Source: Chrysomallon squamiferum | Lineage: Eukaryota > Mollusca > Gastropoda > Neomphalida > Peltospiridae | DNA: 64,000 nt | Assembly (NCBI GenBank): GCA_012295275.1 | Contig: CM022675.1 | Coordinates: 3,159,536-3,223,535 of the forward strand | Reading direction: 5' to 3' | Shown here: positions 38,201 to 52,500 of the stretch, in pieces | Layout of the letters: each line of letters opens with the position of its first letter | How positions within the stretch are numbered: position 1 is the first letter of the stretch | Made by a program: the position numbers and the translations under genes | The notes under the pieces: generated by a model | What the model saw: only the letters and a program-made list of their open reading frames with translations | Told to the model about the DNA's origin: nothing | Database searches by the model: none

Positions 38201-39318
38201 TTGTAAACAGAATTCTTTCAAAATAATAAAATATTAACTTATTTATTATTGTATTGAAAATTAATAATAGCAGAACTGTAGAAGTTGTTTTATTACTGTT
38301 GTTGTTGTTAAAAAAAAACACTATTTTAATATTGTTATTTTTATTATGACATTTTTAGTGTTATTGCTATTGTTGTTGTTATTATTATTATCATTATAAT
38401 TTTATTTGATCACTGTCATCATTATTATTATTATTTATTATCATTGTTACTACCACCACTGCTACTACTGCTATAATCATTTGTGTTGTCTTGTTGTTGT
38501 TATTTTTAACGTTATTATTAGTGTTGTTAATACTGTTGTTGTTGTCGCTGTATTTTTTTGTTGATGTTATTACTGTTGTAATTATTGTTATTATTGTAGA
38601 TAAAAAGATCAAACAGGTAAAAATTGATAACGAATGACTATTTCAGATTTTAATATTTATTTCTTCACTTTAATTAGTATGATTGCACAAAAAGTTATTA
38701 GGAAACAAAATAAAATATATTTTATTTACCTGTGAAAAAGTAAAAAGAAAGAAATGTCATGCAAGATGTAAAAATACTTTCTATAAAATGTAACTGTATA
38801 ATACTAATTTTAACCAAACCTAACTTAAGATAATTATATTCAATAGATTATGTATAATTATTGATATTCTGTCAGCATATTTACTCATTTTTATTTTATT
38901 TATTTATTTATTTATTTATTTATGTAGGTGTTGCTGTGGGTGTTTCTGTTACTCTAATTCTATTCATCACTGGAGCTGTTGTTGTGATAGTTGAATGAAA
39001 AGGTAAATATGAAATCTTTTCAAGCTTATTAATTGTTTATCTAAATTAAACTCTAAATGTTTCTACTTCTACATGCAATACATTTTGTTTGTTTTTTGTT
39101 TGTTTATATTTATTTGTTTTCTTATTTATATGTTTGTTTATTACATTTTGTTAATTTATTTACTTGTTTATCTTCTATTGTTTTGTTTTTTTGATTATAT
39201 TTGTTTGCTTCTCTATTCATTTGTTTGTTGTTTATATATTATTTGTTTGTTTATTTGTTAAATTATTTATTTATTTCTGTTTAATTATTTTGTTTGTTTG
39301 TTGTTTTTTTCTCTTCAG

Positions 39319-39963
39319 ATCACATAAATTTTGTTTTGAGACTAAACAAGAAAGCAGCAATACTCGAGAATCAGATCTGTGAATCAGCAAAACTTGTCAG
39401 ATTACGATGAGATCAAACCAGACACTGATTCACATTACGAGTTTGAAACTTTAACAGATGTTACCATGGCAACCAAGCCTAACTCCAGTGACTACAAACT
39501 GGCAACTGATGTGAATGCAGTGAATGTTCAAACAAACAACAGCTACAACAACAACATCGATGATGACTATAATGTCCTAAATGACAACAATGAAGTTAAA
39601 TCAAGTTCTGATGTCTACAGTCAAATAAACAAAAAGATGAAGAACAAAACATTTGGGTCGCACATCATTGACAATCAGAATAGCAACTACAACCACACTG
39701 ACAGCAACGATGAAGGTGATTATGATACAGCTGAATCAAAACCAAAGTCCATGTCTGCTCATGACAAAACATACAACCACATCGGAGACTTCATGGAAGG
39801 TGATTACGATACAACAACAGCAAAGTCAACATCTTCTCATGATGAGACGTACAACCACATCGCTGCTGTGACTGAAGATGACTACAACATCGCTGACATG
39901 GATCTGAAAAAAGCTGACTACGCCAGTGATGATTATAACCACCTTGATTCTGTGAGAGGTTGA
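39319..39963 (+). other. Gene D tail exon (frameshifted)
   Basis: Opens RSHKFCFETKQESSNTRE and then, because one base is missing relative to gene A, hits TGA at 39380-39382. In the other frame the tail continues LSDYDEI, YEFE, one NSSDYKLATDVN unit, YNVL, VYSQI, YNHT, YDTA, YNHI, YDTT, YNHI, YNIA, YNHL, ending LDSVRG. Compared with gene A it has one tyrosine repeat instead of six, plus a segment (SSSDVYSQINKKMKNKTFGS) that A lacks. Confidence 0.8.
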
Positions 39964-41110
39964 TTATGTTAATAATTCTGTGTTCTTTTGTCATTTCTTG
40001 ATTTCATAGGAAGAACAAATGTTGTATAATTTGTAATATATAATTAATTACAAGGTGACATACAATGGTTAAGAATCATAAAAATATGGAAAACTGATGT
40101 TACTACATGGACTACTCTTATTTATTATTAAGATTTATACACTCACATAGACAGGAAAACCAGACATAGGATACTGGCTGGAACAGGAAATGATTTGTGT
40201 GTGTTCAGCTCTGAATTGCACAAATTTAACAAAAAAAACTTTTGTATTTTACATTCCTTCTCTTGCACACACATCTGTTTTGTGTTTAATTTTAAAACAC
40301 ATTTTTTTATACACAGACATATCTGTTTTGTCCGTTTGTTTTTTATTGATATCAAAATATTGTTATCGTGTAAGGGAGTGTCTTTAAAGCCTGTACGTTT
40401 TATATACTGATATTTTTATAAACACATATCATATGATTAACTTCATTTTTAAATTTTACTTTTATATGATACCTCTTTAATTTTTAACATACTCCTCCAT
40501 TTCTCAAAATATTTTAATTCATCAGGAAAGTCAAGGCAGTTCAATGTTGACATTAAGTAATGTTAAATACCAGCAAACATGTCAAGGTCACTGGTTGGAA
40601 CTGGAATTAGTAAAATAAGTCTCACAGGAGAACAGATCATGATTATACTTCATTTTCCTGGTGATTATTTTAACTGTGGAGAGTAGAATAATTAGTAGTT
40701 TGCATTTTAATTAATTTGTGAAATATTTATCAGAAATATATCAGGTATACAGGTAAAAATGTGTATATATTATGTACTGAGATAGATAGAAAGTAGACTG
40801 ACAGATAGACAGATAGATAGATAAGGCATATCTATGTGTTTGTGTATGTGCCCATACAGGTATACACAGAAATATATATATAAATAAATGTGCATGTAGA
40901 GATGTGTGAATATTTGTATGTTATTATTACAAAGAAGTAATTATAAATTAAATAATTATCAAATTAAAGTCAGCTATTATTGTTATTATTATTATTACTA
41001 TTATAAATATTAAGTTAATCTGATTAATCTGTGTTTTAGTATTTTCTTGAATATGATAGTAAAACAAAATTAAAAATAAAAATAAAAATGTTAGTACAGT
41101 ACATGTGTAA
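39964..41110. other. Intergenic region between convergent genes D and E
   Basis: The 3' flank of D matches that of A for about 100 bases (the AATAAA of A reads AACAAA here). Then come unique AT-rich sequence, a short GATA tract at 40787-40824 and the 3' UTR of E. Overlapping short frames at 40143-40410 show no domain or codon signal and are not called. Confidence 0.55.
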
Positions 41111-41165
41111 AAGTTTTATTTCAACTAGCAGATTGAGTATTTCACTCAGTCAAAGTTTATTTGTT

Positions 41166-41388
41166 TTAATCTTCAGCATTTGAGCGCATTACACAGTAAA
41201 CATGTTCTGTTTCCCGTGGCACGTTCATGTACTCATTTTGAGAACTTTGAGTTGTGTTGAGTCGCTCATAATTTGAGTCACTGATTGCACTGTTCTCAGT
41301 TTCTGTTACTGTTGTCGTAGTGTCTGAGTTGTTGTTGTTGTTGTGAATGATTTCTGCTGACTTTTGTTGAAAGCAAAAAATATTTTTC
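41166..41388 (-). other. Gene E short tail exon (YERL, YMNV, YCVM)
   Basis: Tail of about 74 residues: RKNIFCFQQKS, an Asn/Thr-rich spacer, SNYERL, NEYMNV, EHVYCVM, ending RSNAED. YMNV is closer than the YINV of gene B to the YMNM motif of CD28-type co-stimulatory receptors (PI3-kinase and Grb2 docking). Tyrosine spacing is the same as in B and C, so it is under constraint across three paralogues. Confidence 0.8.
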
Positions 41389-43560
41389 CTGCAATAAGAA
41401 ATAAACTGTGATTTAGAAACCAAAATATATATTTTTAATATTTAGTTTTAAGAAAAAACAATCAATTAACATGAAATAAGCAAAATAAAATAACAATTAA
41501 AAAGATAATGACAATCAATAATAATAATAGAATGCTGATAATAATAATAATTAATTTTATTATATTATTGTTATTATTAATAATGTTATTACTACTACTA
41601 CTACTACTATTATTATTATTATTATTTCTTTGTTTGTTTGTTATATATATTAAATGAATTATGAAATGAAACATTATTACATAAATATAAAGAGTTATCT
41701 CAAGTTATCAATCAAGAATGGTAACTGTATTTACCTTTTCATATAAACAAGAGCAACAATTGCACATGCTACTAAAAGTATAACCACAGTTACTGAAACA
41801 CCAACAGCAACATCTGCAAAAATATAAATTTATAAAATGCATCAAAAATAAAATCAAGTATTATCCATTAATAACTGCTGTTTGCTAACCTCCATGTTTC
41901 CAAGGAAAAGAACATGAACACTACAGACTTTTCTGATAAACAATTTGTGATTTTTGTATTCACTGGTTATAATGAGAAATACTTCTATACAAGCTGTTTA
42001 ATGAATGTGTGTGTGTGTGTGTGTGTGTGTAGAGTGTTTGTATACACAAGTATTGGTCATTTTAACTATCTATATATATATATACATATAATGATATATA
42101 ATTTTTGTTTTCAGCATGTAATACAAACATTAAATGTAACAATGATACATTCACAAAGTTAGCTGATTTTGATGATTTTGTTTTACTTAAAACCTTTTTT
42201 GTGCTTGCAGTTGAACTTTGATCTGTAACAAAGAGGTTATATCTAATTTACATCTGAGAAAACAGATTGTTATAATCTGAAAAATATCTACTGGGAACAA
42301 AACAGAAAATAAAATAAAAACAATAATGATAAATCAACAAACAAACAAACAAACAAATATTTTTTTTTTTTTTTTAAATAATTATAAAAATTAATTAATT
42401 AATTGCGAAACTATCATCCTTTCACTCGTCCCCCAAATTTTGTCACACAGATATTCATATTATTTACATTTTACCTGAATTAACTGTTGTTTTGGAGGTG
42501 ATCTGAACTTGAGTTGATGAAAATCTATAAAAGACGTAAAACAAAAGTTTTGAATATAAACAAGACAAAAACGGGTTTTACTTCTAACAGTTTATTATAT
42601 ATATATATATGTAGTTAATGTTGTTGTTTAATAAAAAGCAACATAAACATCAAATAAATAACAGACAAGTAATAAAACAAACAAACAAATAAATAAAAAC
42701 AGATAGACAAACCAAAAAACAAACTAATAAATACACAAACAAACAAATAAATTAATACTAAACTAGCAAATAAATAAAGAAACAAGCAAACAAACAACAT
42801 TATTTCAGATTCACTCACCTGTCTGAGTTGTAAATTTGTCAGTCAGAGTGGAAGTGTGGAAAGTGAAACCTGTAAAATATAAACAGTCAAGCAACATGAA
42901 AACAATTCTGACTATAAAATAACAATTATAAATCAACAATACATAAATAGCTGAGTTGGGTTAAAATCACAAAGCAGCATCAGTCAATAAAATCACACAT
43001 GTAATCCAGCCATCTCTAAAATGTCTACCAATGTGAAGTATATATATCAATGAATTATATTTATATTATTATAGTGATAGGTGAATCTGTGTCAATTTAC
43101 TTTAAAACATTTACTAATGAAGTAATAATTTGCTATGAAAAGTTAAACTGTTACAACTGATGCTTGTAAATGTCAATAATAAAAATAATACATCAAAACT
43201 AAATGTCAAATAGAAACTATTTATTTATTTTGTAAATGAAAACTCATTTTAGAATGGTCTTTTAAGATCTGAACCTGTAATTAGACTGTAAAGGAGTAAC
43301 TCTGAACACTATACAAATGTTTGTTTGTGTGTAAAACAAATAATTTATTAATAGAAATATAGTTCTATCCTCGAAAAGCTGTACTCAGTTTTCTTGTTCT
43401 TTTAAGTTTTAAGCCCCCTGTACTGGACACACAATTTAACTATTTATGTCAGGTATCCAGAATTACCCTATCAACACAGATTGTTTATATTTATTTTCCC
43501 AGACAGGATAGGCATACGAAGATTGTTTGGTCAAAGCAAATTTATTTTAAATTTGGGAGA

Positions 43561-43600
<40 letters not shown>

Positions 43601-46600
43601 TTAATATTTCTAACATGTTTAGTCTTATCTGAAAAGTAAATTTTAGCTTAATTTATTTTCAAAATATTTCAGAATGAATGAATGAATGGATGAAAGCATT
43701 AATAAATGATCTAAAAAAAATCTATTTTTAAATTTAATTTGTCAGTCAGAGTAAAATATTCTTATATTTAAAATTTCATATATGTATACACAATTTATCT
43801 TAATGAACAATGCTAATCTGATTTGAAAATAGGGTGGCAAGGAATAAACTTACATATTTCACACCCATAAATAAATAAATTTACCAGATTATGAATTAGA
43901 GTGGCAGATGAAGATGATGCCAAGTACATGAATTAAACTCCTTTGTGGGAAAAAATAAAAATAAAAATATAAAAAGAATAATACTTACTCCTAATACAAA
44001 TGGCGGAGTGGATATCATTACAGTTACTGATTGAAAATGAAATTTTGCCGTCTGGAAAAATTTCCAGCAACACACAACCATTTTGTGTCATGTTTATATT
44101 CAGTGTTTCATCTGAAATTCAATGTATCTTTTTGTTTATATAACTGAGCAAATAAAAAGAAAAATACTTTTAAAATTCACAAGAAATTGTAAATAAGTAG
44201 GTTAGTACGTCAGTAAATAAATAAACAACCACATTTAATAACAACAACAGCAATAACAACAACAATAATAATAATTGAAATAGAAATGTAAATCATCTAA
44301 TTGAGAACATAAATAAAAATGAAGAAATGTTTTTGATTTAAGAGTTAATCAGTTTTAGAATAACTCACTGTAAAAACTGTCGAACCAAACTATTTGTCTG
44401 TCACGTTTTAGTCCGATCCAGTACTGTACTCCACCCTGAATTTTTCTTCCAATTAATTCAAAATTATTTTTATTTAGTTTTGTTAACGAGCAAGTTGAGT
44501 TAGATGAAAACCAGCTGTGAGTCTTGTGATGATGATAACATGAAGCATTGTTGTAATTTCCAGAACCTGTAATAAATGAATAATAATGCAATAAAAAAAT
44601 TAAAACTAATGACCATTACAAATTAATAATAATAGTAAAGTAAATAAACTAAAACACAAGTATTAGAAAGAAGTATGCATTTGCCCATAAAAGTGAAACA
44701 TGAATAATGATGATGATGATGATGATGATGTCTAGTACAGAAATAAAACAGTTATAAAACACACACACATACACCTATTCTAAATGAGCTTTATAATTAT
44801 AGTGAATAATGGAGAAAAGAAATTGTAACATTTCATGACTGTCTTTGTGTTCTCTTTACTATTTACAAAGATAACAATACTCAAACAGAAATATTAACTC
44901 ACAGTCACAGACAAATCCTCTCTGTGTGTTACAGTTTTTATCTGTTTTCACAAAAATATTTACACTTTGTTCAATGTAGCCACAAACACCATCAACATCA
45001 AGTAACCACATAACATACCTGATTGTCAAATCTGTAAATAAATTAAAACAAATAAAATAAAATAAAATGAAGTAAGTAAACAAAAACTAAATATAATAAA
45101 GATAATAAATGAGACAAAATGAAATAAAATGAAATTCGAGATTGCTGACAGTATCACAGATAGACATGAGTATAAAAAAGTCTACATTCATGCACAAGAT
45201 TTTACCTGTTTTATAAATACTCATTGTATTTTCAGTTCCACAGTTTTCTTTGAAGTTTCCCAAACAATCAGTTTTATTTTCTGTTTGAACAAATCCATGT
45301 GAAATCTGATTCCAGCTTCTCGAGTTAAAACAGTAACATTTCTCTCTCTGTAAAAGAAACGTTTACAATATTAAACATAACACTTGTCAAAATAAAAATA
45401 TACTTTCTTACCACTTTCACATCAACAGAATTTGTTTCAGATTTCAAACAGGGTAACATTTTAATCTCAGACAATGATATGACTGTATTCATGTAAAAGA
45501 TACTTGCTGCTAGTCTGTAAGAATCATTGTTTTAGTGATTTCAACCAGGTATACTTTTTTTTTCAGGTCTTAATAAGGATTCCTAGGCTTTATATATGGA
45601 TGTGTGTGTGCAATTTATGTAAGCTTAATAAATAAATCATAAAATAAATCTATGTTACTAACCTGCAATCCCACATACATTACACTTGAAGTAGTTTTGT
45701 TTTGTTGACATTCGTAGTAACATCGGCTTGCCTGGTTGTCATATTTGATTTGATAAAACTGTTCAGACTGTGATTCATTCACTTCTCCAATGTAACCAAA
45801 CAGTGGTGTGTTATCTGCTGTAAAACAAACTTTATTTGTTTAATATAATCAATTTTAAAACAATTAAAATACCAGAACTAGTAACATTTATAGTATTATG
45901 TGCATTTCTTTTATGGATTTAATTATATTTATTAATAAATTCTGTCTTTCAAAAAGAATGTTCAAGATAAATATGAACTCTATAATGTTAAAAAGTACAT
46001 GTTACACCTAACTAATATTCAACAAATAAAACAACAACAATGATTTGTGCTGCAGCACTAATAATAATAAAAACAACAGCAACAATAATAATAATACAGA
46101 GATGGAAAATGAGTGTGTGAAAGATGCAAATAAGTAAGAGATATTTGGGTTAAAAAAAAAGAAAAACAAAATTTGTTTCATAAATATAAATATCTTAATT
46201 AACTTTGTTAATACCTGATATAATGTATTTCACATTACATGACTAGATGCCTGTTTATAACACTGAGAGAGAAATACTGGTACTGTGGTCTAATAAAATA
46301 TACTTTAGTTATTGTAATGGTTTTGTATTTTATACCTTATGCAACAACAATAAATATACATTGTTAAACAATACTAGGAAATATATTTATTAAATATACA
46401 AATTATCTGGTAGGTATTAAATAGTAATATAAATTTGATATAATTGAATATTCATAGTAGTCATAATTTTTGGTCTGCTTATTTCATCAAGTTTCGTGAT
46501 TGTAACTGCACAGTAAAACAAAATAATAATTTATATCACCTGTCCACATCCATGAACTGTACTGAACTTTAGCTCCAATCCAGTAAGATCCAGCTGTGAC

Positions 46601-49545
46601 ATCACTCAGTGATGTAATATCTGACGTACTGTACAGCTGTTCTCCATGGTGATGACATGTATAAAATGCTGTATCCCATGTGACGTCATTTAATACATGC
46701 AGAGTAGCTGTAATAAAACACAATATATTTACTTACAAAATTAACAACAGTAACTCTATTTACCTTTTAATCAAAACAACAGAGACAACTGCAATAAAGA
46801 AATATAAATTTATAAAATACAACAAAAATAAAGTATTATTACTAAATAAGAAATATTTGCTAATATCCATTCTCTGAAGAGAAGGATATGCACGTTTGTG
46901 TCCACTGGTTATAATGACAAATACTAGTGCACACAGACACGACTTTTCATAAAAATCAGATTTTAATGTTTTATTTAGTTAACAAAATAAAAGAACATTT
47001 AGTTTAACTTTTAAATAAAAACTTTTTAATTCATAATGATACATTCACAAAGTTAAAATTTCTGTGTTTTTCTGGTTGAACTTTGACCTGCAAAAGTTTA
47101 GAATAATGAAAAATATTCTTATACTGTTAAAAATATTTACTGAGAATACAAATGATAATTCAGAAACAATAGCAAAACAATACTAAAGAAACAAATAAAT
47201 AAATAATTAAAGTTAAAAAAAAAGAAAAAAAGTGTCAAAATAAAATAATTAAATTTTAAGAAACAAGTATAAAAAATTAATTAATTAATCAATGCCCCTC
47301 TCCCAAAACCTATCACACAGATATTCATATTGTTTAATTTTTACCTGAAGTAATTGTTGTTTTGGAGGTGATCGGAACTTGAGTTGACGAAGAATCTATA
47401 AAAAATGTAAAACAAAAGACTTGAAGATAAACAAAACAAACAATTGTTTTAGTATCTGTCAGTTTATTTCATTTAAACAGAAAATTATTGAAATAAAATT
47501 TAAGAGAAACACTCTGAATTAACAGTAGTGGAAGTTGTAACGGACGTTGTAGTATTAGTTAATGCTGCTTAAAATATATCTATATCTATCTATATATATA
47601 TACATATAAATAAACAAACAAACAAACAAACAAATAAATAAATGATAAACTAGGAAACAAACAAATAAACAAACAGCATTGTTTAATATTCACGTACCTG
47701 TCTGTTTTGTTAGTCTGTCTGTCTGTGTGGAAGTCTGAACACTGAAATCTGTGAAATGTTTAAATTTAGTTACACATCAACCTCATTTAAACAGTCAACT
47801 ACAACATTCCTTTAATCTATAAAATTACAATCATAAGTAAAACATATTTAAATGTCAACCAACAATTGTATTTTCCCTTCAGCATTTCCTTTAACATGAG
47901 TGTTGTGATGACATATGATTAACACACAAGACACTGATGTTCACTTGTTGTGTATCAAATACACACATCCTATTTTCACCAGTTACTAATGTACAGTTAC
48001 TTAAACTGCCTTGAGTGTTATTACATGATGTAAATACAATTTGATAATTTCTTAATACAATTCAGGTAAAGTTTGTCTAATAAGATAAATACTTATAATA
48101 CTTCCAGTTATAAGTTTAACAAGCTCAGAATCTACATCCAGTTAAAGTGAAACTCTATGTGATGAACTGAAGCCAAGACAAAATAAAAAATAAAAAATTG
48201 TATTCCCTGATTTTAATCATCAAATGTGCTATATTCAAGCTATGAGTGAATAGAAAATGTTCTTATTACATCATCAACACAGTTTTTATAAATGTTATGT
48301 TGTACAGATCAGATAACAATTCATGTATGAATTACAATCATTGATTCTGTCATCACTGTGAACTTGAAAAACTTCTGCTTGGATCACTGTTGAGTCAGAC
48401 ATCTCAAGCAATAATAACTTCATAACGTTTGGTCTCAGCAGACTAAGTTTAACTGCTTCCAGCAATAATCTTCACCATACAGCATCTCAGTATCTTATAC
48501 AAAACAACTGTATCCAGATAGAAGTTTTATATATGTATTGTATTAAACTTGAAGACCCAGGAACGTACCAAGTATGCACAAAATAAAGAAACTGTTATGC
48601 GAGATTTCAGGACGTGTGTTCTTTATCTTTCTACATGATTTTAGTTACTTCTCAAACAAAACAGTGCTGTTTTAAACTGGTACAGATAAGTAGAAAAAGT
48701 TACTAAATTTATTTGTTATAACCTACATTCTACAGTTTTATAATAATAAAATAAATAAAGAAATAAATAATACTTACTGTTAATACAAATAGCAGAGTGG
48801 ACATCACTACAGTTACTAATTGAAAATGAAATGTTACGGTTTGAAATTTTTTCTACCAAAACACATCCATTTTGTGTTATGTTTATATTCAGTTTTGCAT
48901 AACCTGAAATTAAAATTTTTATGTAATGAAACAAAATAAAATTTAAAAAGTAGTCATTATTAAACCAAAAAGAATCAATCAATCAATCAAACAACAAAAT
49001 ATAAATAAATAAACAAACAGACAAACCAAGTAAATAAATATAAATTCAGTATTAAAAGTAATTTCTAAAATCCTATGCAAAGTTCATAAATACTGCAAAG
49101 TTTAAAAAAAAAAAAAAAAAAAAAACAACTAGATAAGCAATCATAAAAGAACGAAAGAAAGGAAAACAAAATAAGGAACAAATCAACAATTACACCGAAG
49201 TAATAGTAAAATAATAATCTGTAAGAAAGCACAACATTGTATTTGATCTTTTGAAAACTAATTGAGCTCTTCTTAAAGAAATATTCAGTAACTCACCACT
49301 GAAACTGTCAATCCACACTACTTGTTTGTCACGTTTTAATCCAATCCAGTACTTTCCACCTCCCCACAGTTTTTGTCTTATTGTCTCAGAGTCTCTAGAG
49401 TTCGGTTTGACTAAAATGCAACTTGAATTAGATGAAAACCAGCTCTCAGTCATGAGATGATTGTAACATGAGTTATTAGAAAACTGTCCTGGACCTGAGA
49501 AAAATATAAGCAATTAATTAAACAAATATAGTTATTATATAATTA

Positions 49546-49594
<49 letters not shown>

Positions 49595-52500
49595 ACACAC
49601 ACTTGTATTTAGATATGTGTGTGTATATATATGTAGATATATAGATAGATAGATAGATACACATATATACACAAACACATACATACATAAAGGTATGCAT
49701 GCATACATATGTAAAAACACACATACATACACACACATACACATATGCATAGTTACACACTTTTGCATATTCTATGCACACATATATGCAGTTGATTAGA
49801 TATTTTTATATATATTCAAATCAAAGATAAATATATACAGACAGTTTCAAATATGAATACTTTTCTCTGTCTTTCTGTGTGTATGTACATATGTTTGTCT
49901 GTATGTGTGTATTGGCCTTTTTCTGTGGGTGTGAGTGTGTCTTTGCACTTGTGTCAGTGCATGCATGTTTAGATTTAAACAGCTGAGGATGATATTCTGT
50001 ATAATTATAGTACTGACTCACAGTTACAAACGAATCCTTTCTTTGTATCACAGTTTTCATCTGCTTTCAATATTAAAATACGTGGGTTATTTTCAATATA
50101 ACCACACAAACCATGTACATCCAGATCAGCTGTTAAATCTGTAAAACACAGAATGTTGATGTAAGTAAAATTTGCTGTAGTACTAGTAGCAGTACTAACT
50201 AGGAGTATTATTAGTATATTGATGATACTAGCAGTGTAGTTTGAGGTAGTAATACTAGTGGTGGTGTCCTTGTAGTACCTGAAGAAGTGGCTCTACTGGT
50301 AGTAGTAGTTGTTATTGTTGTTGTTGTAACAGAACAAGAATATAGATTAACAGTGAGCTGAAATACAGGACTGACTGAATTTGTTACAGTGATAGTGGGA
50401 GAGGATTTAAAAATGACAATATTCCAAACAGAATACACTGAGTATACCTGTATAATCAGAAACCTTTTAGAGAAATTTCTTAACAGAAATTCAGTTTGAA
50501 ATTGTAGTCTGTATTTAATAAGCCATATATGAATTTCTAATAATAAATTAAATTTGCAAACTATTTTAAGATTTATATATTTTTTTTTATTTACGTTTGC
50601 TTAGGAATTATCAGTATCTTAACATTAGTGAAATAATATTTTACCTGTTTTGTAAATACTTATTGTGTTTTCAGTCCCACAGTTTTCATTAATGCTTCCT
50701 AAACAACCAGTTTTATTTTCTCTTTGAAAAGGTCTATCTGAAATGTTATTCCAGCTTCTCCAGTTAAAACAGTAACATTTCTCTTTCTGTAACAAAAGCA
50801 TTTAGAATAATAAATATAACATGTTAAAATTAAAATAATTTCTTACCACTTTCAGACCAACTGATTATGTTTCCCATTCCAAACATGGTAACATATTAAT
50901 CAATGATATGACTGAGTTCTTTTAAAAGATGCTGCTAAATTGTAGGAACAGTTCTTTCAGTGACTAAAACCAGATACACGTTTTCTAATAGTTAGAAATA
51001 TTTGAATATAGATGATCTGAAATGTTTAATAAGCATTCCTAGGCTTTATGAAAATACATTTTATATTAAATTGTAATATGTTTGCTACATCAATTACTCT
51101 TTAATATGCAAAAAACAAAGAGTACATAAAAGACATTTAAAAATAACATTTTTATCTGTTTATGTATGTATTGTGTGTGCTGCATGGATGTATGTATGTA
51201 TCTATGACACATGTACCTAACTTTCATTTTGTGTCTATGTATATGTGCATGAATGACTACATACATACATAATACATACATAGAGTGGAAACTGGCAAAA
51301 CCAGATCACCATGATACCTCAAAAAATGTCCAGTTTTTAGATTCTCTTTTGCCATAAATTCTTCACGTCTTAGATGACTGGCAAATTTCAGTGCTTTTTC
51401 TTTAATGATGGAGCCTGAAATTGGCTCAAGCATCCAAGAACCATTTCCCTGTGAGTTCATTCACCTCATCGTATTTGCATGCTGTTTTACATCTCATTTT
51501 CCAGCCATTTGCATTCTTTTCATATTCAGAATATTTGTTGTTTTTTTTCTCTTTAAAACCTCTGATACTGTCAAAGTGCAGAATCATGTTGTTTTGTTCT
51601 ACATCTGCACATGTTTACAGGTATCTATGAAATAAATGATCAAAAATATGAACTGTTACTTATAATTTGTTTTTAGCACATCGATAAATTCATGAGATGG
51701 TTAGCAAGCTTTGTTGTAACATCACAGTGAAGATCTAAAGTGTGATTATGGTTGTAAGGCTCTAAGAAGTCCAACCACACAGATACACACAACTGATAGC
51801 CAGTATATCTGGTCTGAGATCTCACTGCAGTGTGTCTATCACAGCGATTCCCATAAGCTCAGTCAGGTTACTGCCCGAGTTGGCTTGGCTCTAGGGGTAT
51901 TCAATACAGGATCTATATGGAGAGTGACCATGGAATCATTCTACATTTTTCCCCTAACAAAAAAAGGGACTGGTGACATTATTTGTCAATGTGGTTCGAA
52001 CCTTACCACTTATCACCAGATCATTCATGTTTCAGAGATGTAATGAATCCTGCTTGTCATGTCACATCTCTGGACACTCACACCCCTGCCCAGGGATGTC
52101 ATGATTTTTTGTGGATTCAGCAGACTTCCATCACAGTACATATGTATGTATGCATGAGTGTTAGTATGTATGCCTTTGTTTTTGTATGTTTATATATATA
52201 TTTATATATATTTGTTTATGTATCACATAGTATGTATGTGTGTGTGCATATTATGTTAGCTTAATAAATAAATCATAAAATAAATCTATGATACTAACCT
52301 GCAATCCCACATATGTTACACTTGCAGTATTTGTGTGTTGCTGACATTCGTAGTAACATTGGCTTGCCTGGTTGTCATATTTGATTTGATAAAACTGTTC
52401 AGATTGTGATTTGTTCATTTCTCCAACATAATCAAACAGTGGTGTGTTATCCGCTGTAAACCAAACTTGATTTGTTTAATATAATCCATTTATTAAAATA

